Source: Aliivibrio sp. S4MY1 (GTDB lineage: Bacteria > Pseudomonadota > Gammaproteobacteria > Enterobacterales > Vibrionaceae). From it: a DNA stretch of 64,000 nt. The translations under genes and the position numbers were made by a program. Below the pieces are notes generated by a model. The model worked only from the letters and a program-made list of their open reading frames with translations. It did no database searches and was not told the origin of the DNA. The stretch covers positions 124,001 to 188,000 of the forward strand of contig NZ_JARACP010000009.1 in assembly GCF_028765545.1 (NCBI RefSeq). The letters run 5' to 3'. The first letter of the stretch is position 1; each line of letters starts with the position of its first letter. This document shows positions 54,790 to 64,000 of the stretch, piece after piece.

Positions 54790-55254
54790 GGAGACCACTT
54801 AAGACAAAAGGAAAAGCTAACTATATGGCAGATGCAGATCTATTTCCTATGAAGTAATCACAAAACAGATAAGGCAACCTGCAAGTTAACCAATATCTAT
54901 CTACCTCACTCTCTCAATACCAAAAGCCTTACGCTGTAAGTGTTCAATCTTTATACGCGTTAAAAAAACATTTACCATGAATTAGTAAATCTAATGCTTT
55001 GTTATTACACAATAATACATTCAAGTCACAGCCATGGGACTCAAACTCAACCTTTCAGTAACTTAGATAACCTTACAGATACTTAATTGAACTATTAACT
55101 CAAATATTACTAATGGTTAATTATTAGAGCATTTAATCTAATGTGACATTAATCACAGAGAGCAAACCGCAAAGCAAACAAATATCACGTTTTAATTTGT
55201 TAAATTGGTTTTTAATGCCTGCACAATAATAAACAGCTAGGTGAAATAACTAAT
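54790..55254. other. Upstream region of the peptide transporter gene
   Basis: A 465-base divergent gap, AT-rich. It holds a consensus CRP site (55142-55157) on the dtpA side. I found no other convincing operator, hairpin or ORF. Confidence 0.5.
55142..55157 (+). promoter_or_regulatory. CRP-binding site
   Basis: TGTGA-CATTAA-TCACA is a perfect match to the CRP core TGTGA-N6-TCACA. It lies 98 bases before the peptide transporter start, a reasonable distance for activation when cAMP is high. Confidence 0.8.
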
Positions 55255-56742
55255 ATGGACAATAAAGCAAGTATATTAAACCAACCAAAACCGTTTAAGA
55301 TGATATTTTTCATTGAACTATGGGAACGATTTGGTTACTACGGACTTCAAGGGATACTCGCCGTCTACTTTGTAGATAAACTCGGTTTTAGCATGCAAGA
55401 CTCTTTTGTTACCTTTGGCGCATTTGCTGCTTTAGTTTATGGTCTTGTTTCTGTCGGTGGCTACGTCGGAGATTATGTTCTAGGTACTAAACGCACCATG
55501 GTCTTTGGTGCTATCGTTCTTGCTCTCGGCTATTTTTTAATGGGATTTTCGATTTTAAATCCTAACTTTATCTATTTGGCTCTTGGTGCTATCGCGGTTG
55601 GTAATGGCTTATTCAAAGCAAACCCATCAAGTCTATTAGCAAAGTGCTATGAAAAAGGTGATTCACGCTTAGATGGCGCATTTACCCTTTATTATATGTC
55701 AATCAACATTGGCTCTTTAGTTTCGCTTTCTCTAAGTCCTGTCATCGCGAATAATTACGGTTATGAATATGCTTTTTTAATCTGTGGCCTCGGATTAGTC
55801 GCTAGTCTATTTAGCTACTTTTCTCTTCGTAGCACAGTACAAGGCATTGGGTCTGAACCTGATACACTTCCACTAAATAAAACCAAGGCCTTAATTGTTT
55901 TGATCGGCACCGTAGCATCGACGCTAGTTTGTGCATGGTTACTGCAAAACATTATGATGGCCAACTTAGCACTAGGCGTTATTGGTGTTGGTGTAGTTGG
56001 CTTCTTCTTAAAAGAAACCTTTAAAGAAACTGGCGAGCAACGTAACAAAATGATCGTCGCTTTCATTCTTATGTTACAAGCGATTATTTTCTATGTGTTA
56101 TATGCACAAATGCCAACCTCATTAAACTTCTTTGCGATTAATAATGTTCACACTGAGTTATTTGGCATTGATATTAACCCTGTTAGCTTACAAGCGTTAA
56201 ATCCATTCTGGGTGGTGTTCTGTAGCCCTATCTTAGCTTACCTATACACTTACTACGGTAACCAAAATAAAGACTTATCTATGCCAGGTAAATTTACTGT
56301 TGGTATGTTTATGTGTGCCTTTGGATTCTTATCAGTTGCAGCGGCAGGCAATTGGTTTGCAGACCAAGCCGGTATGGTTTCTGTTTGGTGGATGGTTCTG
56401 GTTTACTTATTCCAAAGCTTAGGTGAGTTAATGATCAGTGGCCTTGGTCTTGCAATGGTGGCAAGTTTAGTTCCACAACGTTTGATGGGCTTTACTATGG
56501 GGGCATGGTTCTTAACTCAAGCCGCTTCATTCATCATTGGTGGTTATGTTGCAACATTCAGTGCAACACCAGAGCATTTAACTGATCCATTGGATACTTT
56601 GCCTGTTTATACTGAATTGTTCCAAAATATTGGTTTTGTTACTTTAGCCGTTGCTATCGTAATGGCGATTACTGCACCAAAACTGAATCGTATGATGACA
56701 AGCTTACAGCCTGAAGAAATAGAGCTAGTTGAGCAACACTAA
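55255..56742 (+). CDS. dtpA: Di/tripeptide proton symporter (POT family)
   Basis: A 14-helix inner-membrane carrier of 495 aa that imports di- and tripeptides with protons. The POT hallmark [12 protein letters not shown] (ExxER) is in the first helix, followed by [11 protein letters not shown] and [10 protein letters not shown]. Length and N terminus match E. coli DtpA/DtpB, although which one cannot be said. A CRP site lies upstream. The prolyl oligopeptidase gene converges on it, so peptide import and cleavage genes are neighbours. Confidence 0.92.
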   Translation: MDNKASILNQPKPFKMIFFIELWERFGYYGLQGILAVYFVDKLGFSMQDSFVTFGAFAALVYGLVSVGGYVGDYVLGTKRTMVFGAIVLALGYFLMGFSILNPNFIYLALGAIAVGNGLFKANPSSLLAKCYEKGDSRLDGAFTLYYMSINIGSLVSLSLSPVIANNYGYEYAFLICGLGLVASLFSYFSLRSTVQGIGSEPDTLPLNKTKALIVLIGTVASTLVCAWLLQNIMMANLALGVIGVGVVGFFLKETFKETGEQRNKMIVAFILMLQAIIFYVLYAQMPTSLNFFAINNVHTELFGIDINPVSLQALNPFWVVFCSPILAYLYTYYGNQNKDLSMPGKFTVGMFMCAFGFLSVAAAGNWFADQAGMVSVWWMVLVYLFQSLGELMISGLGLAMVASLVPQRLMGFTMGAWFLTQAASFIIGGYVATFSATPEHLTDPLDTLPVYTELFQNIGFVTLAVAIVMAITAPKLNRMMTSLQPEEIELVEQH

Positions 56743-56781
56743 ACAATATTAGACAAGTTATCTGATAGAAAACTATCTAAT

Positions 56782-56822
56782 AAAAAAAGCAGAATGAAGC
56801 GTGATGCTCATTCTGCTTTTTA
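56782..56822. terminator. Bidirectional terminator
   Basis: Stem AAAAAGCAGAATGA/TCATTCTGCTTTTT with a ten-base loop, shared by the peptide transporter (plus) and prolyl oligopeptidase (minus) genes. Confidence 0.9.
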
Positions 56823-56859
56823 TTTACTGTAATTTGATTATTACTAATAAATATTCAGA

Positions 56860-58896
56860 TTACTCAAACGGATTCACTTTCATATTACTTAACGTAAACG
56901 CATACACATCCGCCATTAAGTCCATCGATTTTGAAATTGGCATTCCTGCTCCATGGCCTGCATTGACATCAATACGAATTAACACGGGGTTATCACCTGA
57001 TTGCTTAGCTTGTAGTTCAGCAATAAACTTATAGGAATGTGCAGGAACAACGCGGTCATCATGATCAGCCGTTGTTACCAATGTCGCAGGGTATTCAACG
57101 CCCTCTTTTACGTTATGCACTGGCGAGTAGTTTAGTAGATAGTTAAACATCTCTTCACTTTGTGCTGATGTGCCAAAATCATAAGCCCACCCTTCTCCAG
57201 AAGTAAACGTATGGTAACGAAGCATATCCAACACACCTACCGCAGGCAGCGCGACTTTAAATAGTTCAGGTCGCTGCGTCATACACGCGCCAACCAATAG
57301 GCCACCGTTTGAGCCACCACGAATTGCCAAATGTGATGAGTCGGTATAACCAGCATCAATTAAGTATTCGGCTGCTGCAATAAAATCATCAAATACATTT
57401 TGTTTCTGTTGCTGTGTTCCTGCGTTATGCCACGCTTTACCATACTCGCCACCACCGCGAATATTGGGAATTGCATACACACCGCCAAGCTCTAACCAAC
57501 TGGCCATTACACCACTAAAGCTTGGCGTTAGGCTAACGTTAAACCCACCGTAACCATATAAAATGGTTGGATTGGTGCCATCAAGCTCAATGCCTTTTCG
57601 ATAAGAGATAAGCATTGGAACTTGAGTGCCATCTTTTGAGGTATAGAACACTTGCTTTGATTCAAACTTCTCAGAATCAAAAGGTGATGCAGAAGCTAAA
57701 TACAACTCGGTATGGCCTGTTTTGACATCAAATTGGTAAATCGTTGGTGGCGTAACGTAGTTAGTAAAAGTGAAAAACAGATCCGTTTGTTCTCTTTTAC
57801 CTGAAAATCCTGTCACTTGGCCTTCGCCCGGTAGCGCAATTTCTCGTAATAAGTTACCTGAAAAATCGTACTGCTTCACTTGACTAAGAACATCAACCAT
57901 ATACGTTGCAAATAAGGTTCCACCACCAACGCTAATATCTAACGGTTGGGGCTGCTCTGGAATAACGTCCATCCAATCACATGTGACTGCATTATAAGAA
58001 ACAATCTTACCGTTTGGTGCATTTAGATTGGTGTACATTAGTAAGCGCGAGTCATCATTTTCAATTACGTAAGTATCTGAATCAGTATTATCTAAAACGG
58101 TAATTCGAGTTGAGTTACCGCAACTTAAACGCTCAAGATAAAGCTTATTACCTGAGGTTGATGTCGCGGCTGAGATAACTAAATACGCATCATCTTCTGT
58201 GGTATAGCCACTCACATAACGATGCTTCTCTTCTTCTGTGGCACCAAACACCACAACATCGTCGGTTTGTGGTTTGCCTATCTCATGAAAGTAGAGTTTA
58301 TGTTGCTCTGTTCTTGCGGATAATTCGCTACCCTCAGGCTTATCGTAACTTGAGTAATAAAAGCCTTTTGAACCTAACCATGAAATGTCAGTAAATTTGG
58401 CATCCACAATTGGCGCTTCAATTTGCGCTTTGGTTTCAGCATTTAATACAAAAATCTTACGCCAATCACTCCCCGCTTCTGATATCGAATACGCTACAAG
58501 TGATGCGTCTTTAGAAAAGCTAACCGCACCTAAAGAGGTGGTTCCCTCTTCACTAAAAGTGTTTGGGTCAAGAAAGACTTCTATCTCTCCGCCTTCTTTA
58601 GAGCGATACAGAACACTCTGATTTTGTAAACCGTCATTTTGATAGAAGTAAGTGTAATCGCCACGCTTGAAGGGCTGTGAAGTTTTTTGGTAATCCTGAC
58701 CTTTTGCGATTAAAGCGCGAATATCATCACGAAAACCAATATGAGAAAGATAATCAAAGGTGACGTCATTTTGCTTATTCACCCACGCTTCTGTTTCTTC
58801 GCTTCTGTCGTCTTCTAGCCAATGATATGGGTCAGCGATAGCATGAGAAAAATAGTGGTCAACCGTTGAGTCTTGTTTTGTGAAAGGATAAATCAT
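56860..58896 (-). CDS. Prolyl oligopeptidase (S9A serine peptidase)
   Basis: Cuts short peptides after proline. The 678-aa protein has an N-terminal [15 protein letters not shown] start, a seven-bladed propeller (about residues 70-400) and a C-terminal hydrolase domain with YGGFNVSL, the nucleophile motif [11 protein letters not shown], the Asp segment [14 protein letters not shown] and the His motif NAGHGAG. No signal peptide, so it is cytoplasmic. It faces the peptide importer end to end, which suits degradation of imported peptides. Confidence 0.95.
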   Translation of the reverse strand: MIYPFTKQDSTVDHYFSHAIADPYHWLEDDRSEETEAWVNKQNDVTFDYLSHIGFRDDIRALIAKGQDYQKTSQPFKRGDYTYFYQNDGLQNQSVLYRSKEGGEIEVFLDPNTFSEEGTTSLGAVSFSKDASLVAYSISEAGSDWRKIFVLNAETKAQIEAPIVDAKFTDISWLGSKGFYYSSYDKPEGSELSARTEQHKLYFHEIGKPQTDDVVVFGATEEEKHRYVSGYTTEDDAYLVISAATSTSGNKLYLERLSCGNSTRITVLDNTDSDTYVIENDDSRLLMYTNLNAPNGKIVSYNAVTCDWMDVIPEQPQPLDISVGGGTLFATYMVDVLSQVKQYDFSGNLLREIALPGEGQVTGFSGKREQTDLFFTFTNYVTPPTIYQFDVKTGHTELYLASASPFDSEKFESKQVFYTSKDGTQVPMLISYRKGIELDGTNPTILYGYGGFNVSLTPSFSGVMASWLELGGVYAIPNIRGGGEYGKAWHNAGTQQQKQNVFDDFIAAAEYLIDAGYTDSSHLAIRGGSNGGLLVGACMTQRPELFKVALPAVGVLDMLRYHTFTSGEGWAYDFGTSAQSEEMFNYLLNYSPVHNVKEGVEYPATLVTTADHDDRVVPAHSYKFIAELQAKQSGDNPVLIRIDVNAGHGAGMPISKSMDLMADVYAFTLSNMKVNPFE

Positions 58897-59342
58897 AATG
58901 CATCCCTATTTATAATTAGTTTGTGTTATCTGTTTGTAGAATACGCTCATTAAAAATAGGAATACAACTGTTTGATGGTTTAAGCCTAGTTATTGATACT
59001 GCAAGCGTTACGGTTCTGTCTATAGTGATAAATTTAAGGGTTTAGAATGTTTATTAATCAGCTTATTTTTGTAAATAAATTTTTATGCAACCTAGATCAC
59101 ACTTTTTATAAAACAAAGAAATAAGTTTGTCGACAGATTAGAGAATTAGCTCTATTTTATCTCAAATCCACATTAATCGTGATCTGGATAACTTTCGAGC
59201 ATTACATTACTCACAATAAACCGTCCGCTTACACTATTTATACTCTACTAATTTAAGTTAAACCCGTCTGATCCCTTCAGCACGGGGAGTTGTTGGTGCG
59301 CGTACTTAATAATTAAATCTGTTTTTATTACGGACAATAAAA
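58897..59342. other. Divergent gap, prolyl oligopeptidase and BCCT genes
   Basis: A 446-base AT-rich region. A hairpin at 59263-59286 lies in the probable leader of the BCCT gene. I see no ORF and no clear operator. Confidence 0.5.
59263..59286 (+). promoter_or_regulatory. Hairpin in the BCCT leader
   Basis: Stem CCCGT-CTGA/TCAG-ACGGG (one unpaired C) with loop TCCCT, 57 bases before the start codon and just before GGGGAG. No T run follows, so it is more likely an RNA or operator element than a terminator. Confidence 0.35.
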
Positions 59343-61295
59343 ATGAAAAAACACTTCGAACTTATCGATAAACCCACTTTTTTCGGCGCAATATTACTGC
59401 TTTGTGCGGTTGTAATTCCTTTGCTGGTATTCCCAGCGGAAGGGGCTGAGTGGATAGCCGTAGCTAAAACATTTATGACAGACAAACTAGGCTTTGCTTA
59501 TCTAGGTCTAGGTTTAGCGGCATTTTTCTTCATGATCTACATCGTTTTCTCTGATATCGGCCAAATCAAACTGGGTGATCCCGATGAAAAACCTGAATTT
59601 GCTCTGTCGTCTTGGGCGGCTATGCTATTTTGTGGTGGTATCGGTGCGAGTATTTTGTACTGGGGTACAATTGAATGGGCTTACTACTACCAAAATCCTC
59701 CGTTTCAATTAGAAGCGGGCAGTGAAGAAGCGGTACGTTGGGCGGCGACTTATGGTCTTTTCCACTGGGGGCCAATTGCGTGGTGTATCTATATGATCCC
59801 TGCAATTCCAATTGCTTACTTCTTCTATGTACGTAAACAACCGGTACTAAAAGTATCTGCTGCTTTAATGCCTGTTATTGGTGAAGCAAACAGCTTTGGT
59901 AAACTGGGTAAAGTTATTGATGTACTGTTTATCTTTGGTTTATTAGGCGGCGCAGCAACAACCTTAGGTTTAGCGGCACCACTGATCAACGAAGGTATTA
60001 GCTACCTATTTGGTATTCCTGCAACAACAGGCAGCCAGATTTTAGTACTTATGGTTTGTACCGCTATCTTTGCTTACTCATCGTACATGGGTATGGACAA
60101 AGGCATTAAGATTTTAAGTAACATTAACTTCTGGGGTGCGTTAGGTTTACTGCTGTTTGTATTAGTTTGTGGCCCTACCATCTTTATGCTGGAAACCGGT
60201 CTAGATTCAATCGGTCGTATGCTGTCTAACTTCTTTGTGATGGCAACATGGGCAGAACCTTTTGGTGGCATGGGTACGTTTGAAGATACGCACTTCCCAC
60301 AAGATTGGACTATTTTCTACTGGGCATGGTGGTTAGTATTTGCACCAAGCATGGGTCTGTTCGTTGCGCGTATTTCACGCGGAAGAACGATTAAACAAAT
60401 GGTTTCTGGTGCGGTGTTCTTTGGCTCTTTAGGCTGTTCAATGTACTTCATCATTCTAGGTAACTACGGTTTATCACTGCAGTTATCTGGTGAATTAGAC
60501 GTTGTTGGTATTCTAAATTCTGAAGGGGCAACTCGAGCTATCTTCGCTACTTTAGAAACACTGCCATTTAGTACTTTTGTTATTGCTGTATTTACCTTGT
60601 TATGTGTGATTTTCACCGCGACAACGTTTGACTCTATCTCTTATATTTTAGCGTCAGTAGTACAAACCAACGTAACTGAAGATCCAATGCGTTGGAACCG
60701 TCTGTTCTGGGCTTTCACTCTATCATTTATGCCATCGGCGTTAATGTTTATGGGCGGCTTGGCAACACTACAAACAGCGGCAATTGTTGGTGGTTTACCA
60801 CTATTGGTTATCGCAGTAATGCTAATGATCTCTGGTGTTAAAGCAGCAATGCTAGATTTATCTCACCAAGATAATTACGTTGATCCTGTTATCAACATTT
60901 CTGACTTACCAGATGTTGATCCTTGGAGCAAGGAAGGCCAAGCATTGGCTCGTTTTGAGCAACTACGTGATAACGCAATTGAAGCAGCCGATCTTGAACG
61001 TGAAGCTAATGACGCAATTTGGATGCTGAAAAAACAATTACGTAAAGAAGCATTAGCTCGCGGTGAATCAAGCGTTGATTTAGGTGATGCACCTGATGAA
61101 ATCATTGAGAAATTACGTCAATTAACGGATGATTCAATGAATGCTAAAGATGCTAAGCTAGCGGCGTCTGAGCTTGCTCAAGAAGCGCGCGTTGCCTTTG
61201 ATGCACTGATGCGTCAAAAGGTTGAGGACGAAGCACAACAAGCAAATGAAGAAGCAAAACTGGCGATTAAAACAAGATTGAATACGCCAAGTTAA
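59343..61295 (+). CDS. BCCT-family transporter with long cytosolic tail
   Basis: A 650-aa compatible-solute carrier. It has 12 helices in the first 510 residues, with TIFYWAWWLVFAPSMGLFVARISRGRTIKQM typical of the family in two adjoining parts. The usual glycine-rich stretch GMGIGLxFWG is replaced by GGIGASILYWG, so the substrate path differs from the carrier at 52146-53750. The last 130 residues are an Ala/Glu/Lys-rich helical tail (LEREANDAIWMLKKQLRKEA, KLAASELAQEARVAFDALM), probably a coiled coil. Long tails in BCCT carriers such as BetT regulate osmotic activation. Substrate unknown. Confidence 0.9.
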   Translation: MKKHFELIDKPTFFGAILLLCAVVIPLLVFPAEGAEWIAVAKTFMTDKLGFAYLGLGLAAFFFMIYIVFSDIGQIKLGDPDEKPEFALSSWAAMLFCGGIGASILYWGTIEWAYYYQNPPFQLEAGSEEAVRWAATYGLFHWGPIAWCIYMIPAIPIAYFFYVRKQPVLKVSAALMPVIGEANSFGKLGKVIDVLFIFGLLGGAATTLGLAAPLINEGISYLFGIPATTGSQILVLMVCTAIFAYSSYMGMDKGIKILSNINFWGALGLLLFVLVCGPTIFMLETGLDSIGRMLSNFFVMATWAEPFGGMGTFEDTHFPQDWTIFYWAWWLVFAPSMGLFVARISRGRTIKQMVSGAVFFGSLGCSMYFIILGNYGLSLQLSGELDVVGILNSEGATRAIFATLETLPFSTFVIAVFTLLCVIFTATTFDSISYILASVVQTNVTEDPMRWNRLFWAFTLSFMPSALMFMGGLATLQTAAIVGGLPLLVIAVMLMISGVKAAMLDLSHQDNYVDPVINISDLPDVDPWSKEGQALARFEQLRDNAIEAADLEREANDAIWMLKKQLRKEALARGESSVDLGDAPDEIIEKLRQLTDDSMNAKDAKLAASELAQEARVAFDALMRQKVEDEAQQANEEAKLAIKTRLNTPS

Positions 61296-61307
61296 TTCTA
61301 ACTTTGT

Positions 61308-61351
61308 GGTTAATGTCTGCTGAAATACGCAGGCATTAACCCTTTTCTTTT
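61308..61351 (+). terminator. Intrinsic terminator after the second BCCT gene
   Basis: Stem GGTTAATGTCTGC/GCAGGCATTAACC with one mismatch and an eight-base loop, followed by CTTTTCTTTT. Confidence 0.85.
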
Positions 61352-61369
61352 CCATCAACTTACCCGCTA

Positions 61370-62098
61370 CTACCTCAACCCCAACACAATCGCCGCTATA
61401 CCTGATACCGAACACATCACCAAAGACACCTTTCTTATTGTTCCTTTATCAATTCTATCCACCACTTTCATCGCGACTAGATAACCGATAACCGAAGCCG
61501 GAAGTAATGGCAATGTAAGATATAAATGATTCAAGCTCATGTACCCAGCTGGCACTTGAACCGCTAATGAGATAACACTACTCACCACAAAGAAAGCGGA
61601 TAAGTTAGCTCGAATAAGATTTGCTTCTTGATGCTGTAATAACAGCGCCATTGGCGGTCCACCAATACCTGAACTGGTGCCAAACAAGCCTGAAAAGAAA
61701 CCTGCAATCGTCATTCTTGAATTATTTGGTTCAATACGAAATGGAAGCAAGCTAATCGCAACGGCAAGTAATACAACTACACCAATCCAAAGAGACAGCA
61801 GTTTTGCATCTACATAGTAAAGTAGTAACCCACCAAGCAAAGAGCCTGGAATTCGGCCTAAAAATGCGTAGCCTAATCCACGAAAAGAGACATTTGCTTT
61901 GTATTTATAGGCATTAATAATGGATAAGAATAAACCGACAATTACGATTGGGCCCGGCACATAATTTGGCGAGATTAAAAATAACAATGGTGCAGTAACA
62001 ATAGCCAAACCAAAACCAATGGCGCTTTGCACAAATGAGCCTATAAAAATCAGGAACATTGCAAAGAATAAACCGAGATCGATTAGGGGAAATTCCAT
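61370..62098 (-). CDS. TauE/SafE-family sulfite/sulfoacetate exporter-like protein
   Basis: A 242-aa inner-membrane protein with about eight helices and the TauE/SafE repeats: GSFVQSAIGFGLAIVTAPLL near the start and GFFSGLFGTSSGIGGPPMALLL in the second half. Family members export sulfite, sulfoacetate or other anions; the substrate here is not known. It is followed by no gene on its strand, and faces the BCCT gene end to end. Confidence 0.88.
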   Translation of the reverse strand: MEFPLIDLGLFFAMFLIFIGSFVQSAIGFGLAIVTAPLLFLISPNYVPGPIVIVGLFLSIINAYKYKANVSFRGLGYAFLGRIPGSLLGGLLLYYVDAKLLSLWIGVVVLLAVAISLLPFRIEPNNSRMTIAGFFSGLFGTSSGIGGPPMALLLQHQEANLIRANLSAFFVVSSVISLAVQVPAGYMSLNHLYLTLPLLPASVIGYLVAMKVVDRIDKGTIRKVSLVMCSVSGIAAIVLGLR

Positions 62099-62193
62099 AA
62101 AAAATGCCTTCTATTTATGGGGAAATAATAGAAGGCATTATGAACTAGATTTTAGAAAGGAAATAGCAGTATTACACTATTTACTTTTCATTA

Positions 62194-62733
62194 TTACTCA
62201 ACCGATTGCAGAGTTTCCCACGTTACTTCGCACTCACCTTTTACCGTAGAGATAAATGCTGAATCACCGGTAATCATTACTGAGAATTCCATCGTTCTTT
62301 CTAAGAAAGTGGAGAACTCTTGGATCTGCTCCCAATCAAAACGAACCACTTCTACAGGGTATTGCTTAAACTTACTTTGGTTTTGTTTCCACCACACATC
62401 AGATTTTGAGTTAAAGCTGTACACTTTAGTCACTTTTGATTGGCGTGATGCTTTTTTCATGCGATCAGGATCTGGCTCGCCTGCATCAATCCAAAGTGAA
62501 ATAGTATCATCGTATTCACGAACCCAGATATCCGGCTCATCAACCGCTGATAGCCCTTTAGTAAACGTTAAGTTTTCCTCTGCGTTTAAACAAAAAGCCA
62601 ACACGCGAGCCATCATACGTTCAACGTTCTCAGATGGGTGCTGAGCGATGGTTAAGTTTACTGAATCGTAGTGATCACGGTTCATGTCCGTTAATGCAAC
62701 ACGGAATTTATAGATGGTTGGTTTGATAGCCAC
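62194..62733 (-). CDS. yaeQ: YaeQ family protein
   Basis: A 179-aa protein with the YaeQ pattern from the first residues: KPTIYKFRVALTDMNRDHY, HPSENVERMMARVLAF, LTFTKGLSAVDEPDIW and WWKQNQSKF. The frame is open 21 codons upstream, but the GTG start used here has a perfect ribosome site (AGGA, six bases away) and gives the E. coli YaeQ N terminus. YaeQ has a PD-(D/E)xK-like fold in structures. Its biological role is unclear. Confidence 0.92.
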   Translation of the reverse strand: MAIKPTIYKFRVALTDMNRDHYDSVNLTIAQHPSENVERMMARVLAFCLNAEENLTFTKGLSAVDEPDIWVREYDDTISLWIDAGEPDPDRMKKASRQSKVTKVYSFNSKSDVWWKQNQSKFKQYPVEVVRFDWEQIQEFSTFLERTMEFSVMITGDSAFISTVKGECEVTWETLQSVE

Positions 62734-62794
62734 TGGCTTTCCTAAGTATTGAGAATTGGGGGCATTGTACGCGATTCCTATAGGGATACTAGAC

Positions 62795-62826
62795 AAAAAA
62801 AGCCAAGTACATACGCACTTAGCTTT
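62795..62826 (-). terminator. Intrinsic terminator after the chitinase gene
   Basis: Stem AAAGC-AAGT/ACTT-GCTTT with one unpaired base on each side; a T run follows on the minus strand. Confidence 0.8.
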
Positions 62827-62886
62827 CCATTAAAAATCGTCAACGTATTTTAGACGAGGCGATTATAGTCCCCTGATTAGTTTAGC

Positions 62887-64000
<1,114 letters not shown>

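Noticed and set aside
61158-61415. Minus-strand ORF of 85 codons between the BCCT and TauE genes.
   Set aside because: Mostly antisense to the BCCT tail and without a ribosome site or recognisable sequence.

Overview
The window reads as ordinary chromosome of an AT-rich gammaproteobacterium, most likely a Vibrionaceae member of the Aliivibrio (Vibrio fischeri) type. This is an inference from protein resemblance, low GC, many short intrinsic terminators, a chitinase with chitin-binding repeats, two BCCT osmolyte carriers and E. coli-like gene strings. I see no rRNA, tRNA, CRISPR array, prophage or insertion sequence.

Layout. 1-7.2 kb: a DUF2799 lipoprotein, class I fumarase, then pabB-nudL-sdaC-sdaA (the E. 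coli pabB-nudL-sdaA string with the serine permease added). 7.3-13.1 kb: an unknown protein, two more DUF2799 lipoproteins, two tandem aromatic amino acid permeases and a MATE exporter. Upstream of the first permease is an unlisted 54-codon leader ORF, very rich in Phe/Tyr codons. 13.2-18.7 kb: acyl-CoA thioesterase and sbcDC. 18.8-29.5 kb: EEP-family hydrolase, queD, asnS, mepK and ldtD (peptidoglycan 3-3 crosslink pair), a secreted deaminase-like amidohydrolase, a possible outer-membrane protein, yehS, htpX, an unlisted 53-aa gene and satP. 29.7-33.8 kb: the pyruvate-sensing btsSR pair followed by a CstA/BtsT-type transporter, with BtsR-type operator repeats between them. 33.9-43.6 kb: an RhlE-type helicase with a small unknown partner, ndh, then a string matching E. 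coli hinT-ycfL-lpoB-thiK-ycfP-ndh, interrupted by a methyltransferase and yggL and lacking nagZ. 43.8-49.6 kb: chemotaxis receptor, alpha-amylase, NYN protein, SpoU methyltransferase and an APH-fold kinase. 49.6-52.1 kb: a small accessory patch with a DUF4365 protein and a broken higA antitoxin. 52.1-64 kb: two BCCT carriers, a SIS protein, an oligopeptide transporter, prolyl oligopeptidase, a TauE exporter, yaeQ and the 3' end of a GH18 chitinase that leaves the window.

Themes. Much of the window concerns uptake and use of amino acids, peptides and C3/C2 acids: SdaC/SdaA turn serine into pyruvate, BtsSR/CstA sense and import pyruvate, SatP carries acetate/succinate, and DtpA-like and prolyl oligopeptidase handle peptides. 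A second theme is cell-wall maintenance (LdtD, MepK, LpoB).

The best leads for new biology are the Phe/Tyr-rich leader before the permeases (candidate translation-coupled, possibly Rho-dependent attenuation) and the DUF4365 protein with a C-terminal cysteine triplet next to a decayed toxin-antitoxin remnant. Weaker leads are the 53-aa gene and the helicase-linked unknown protein. Gene calls rest on recognisable motifs and remembered family sequences; no database search was run.
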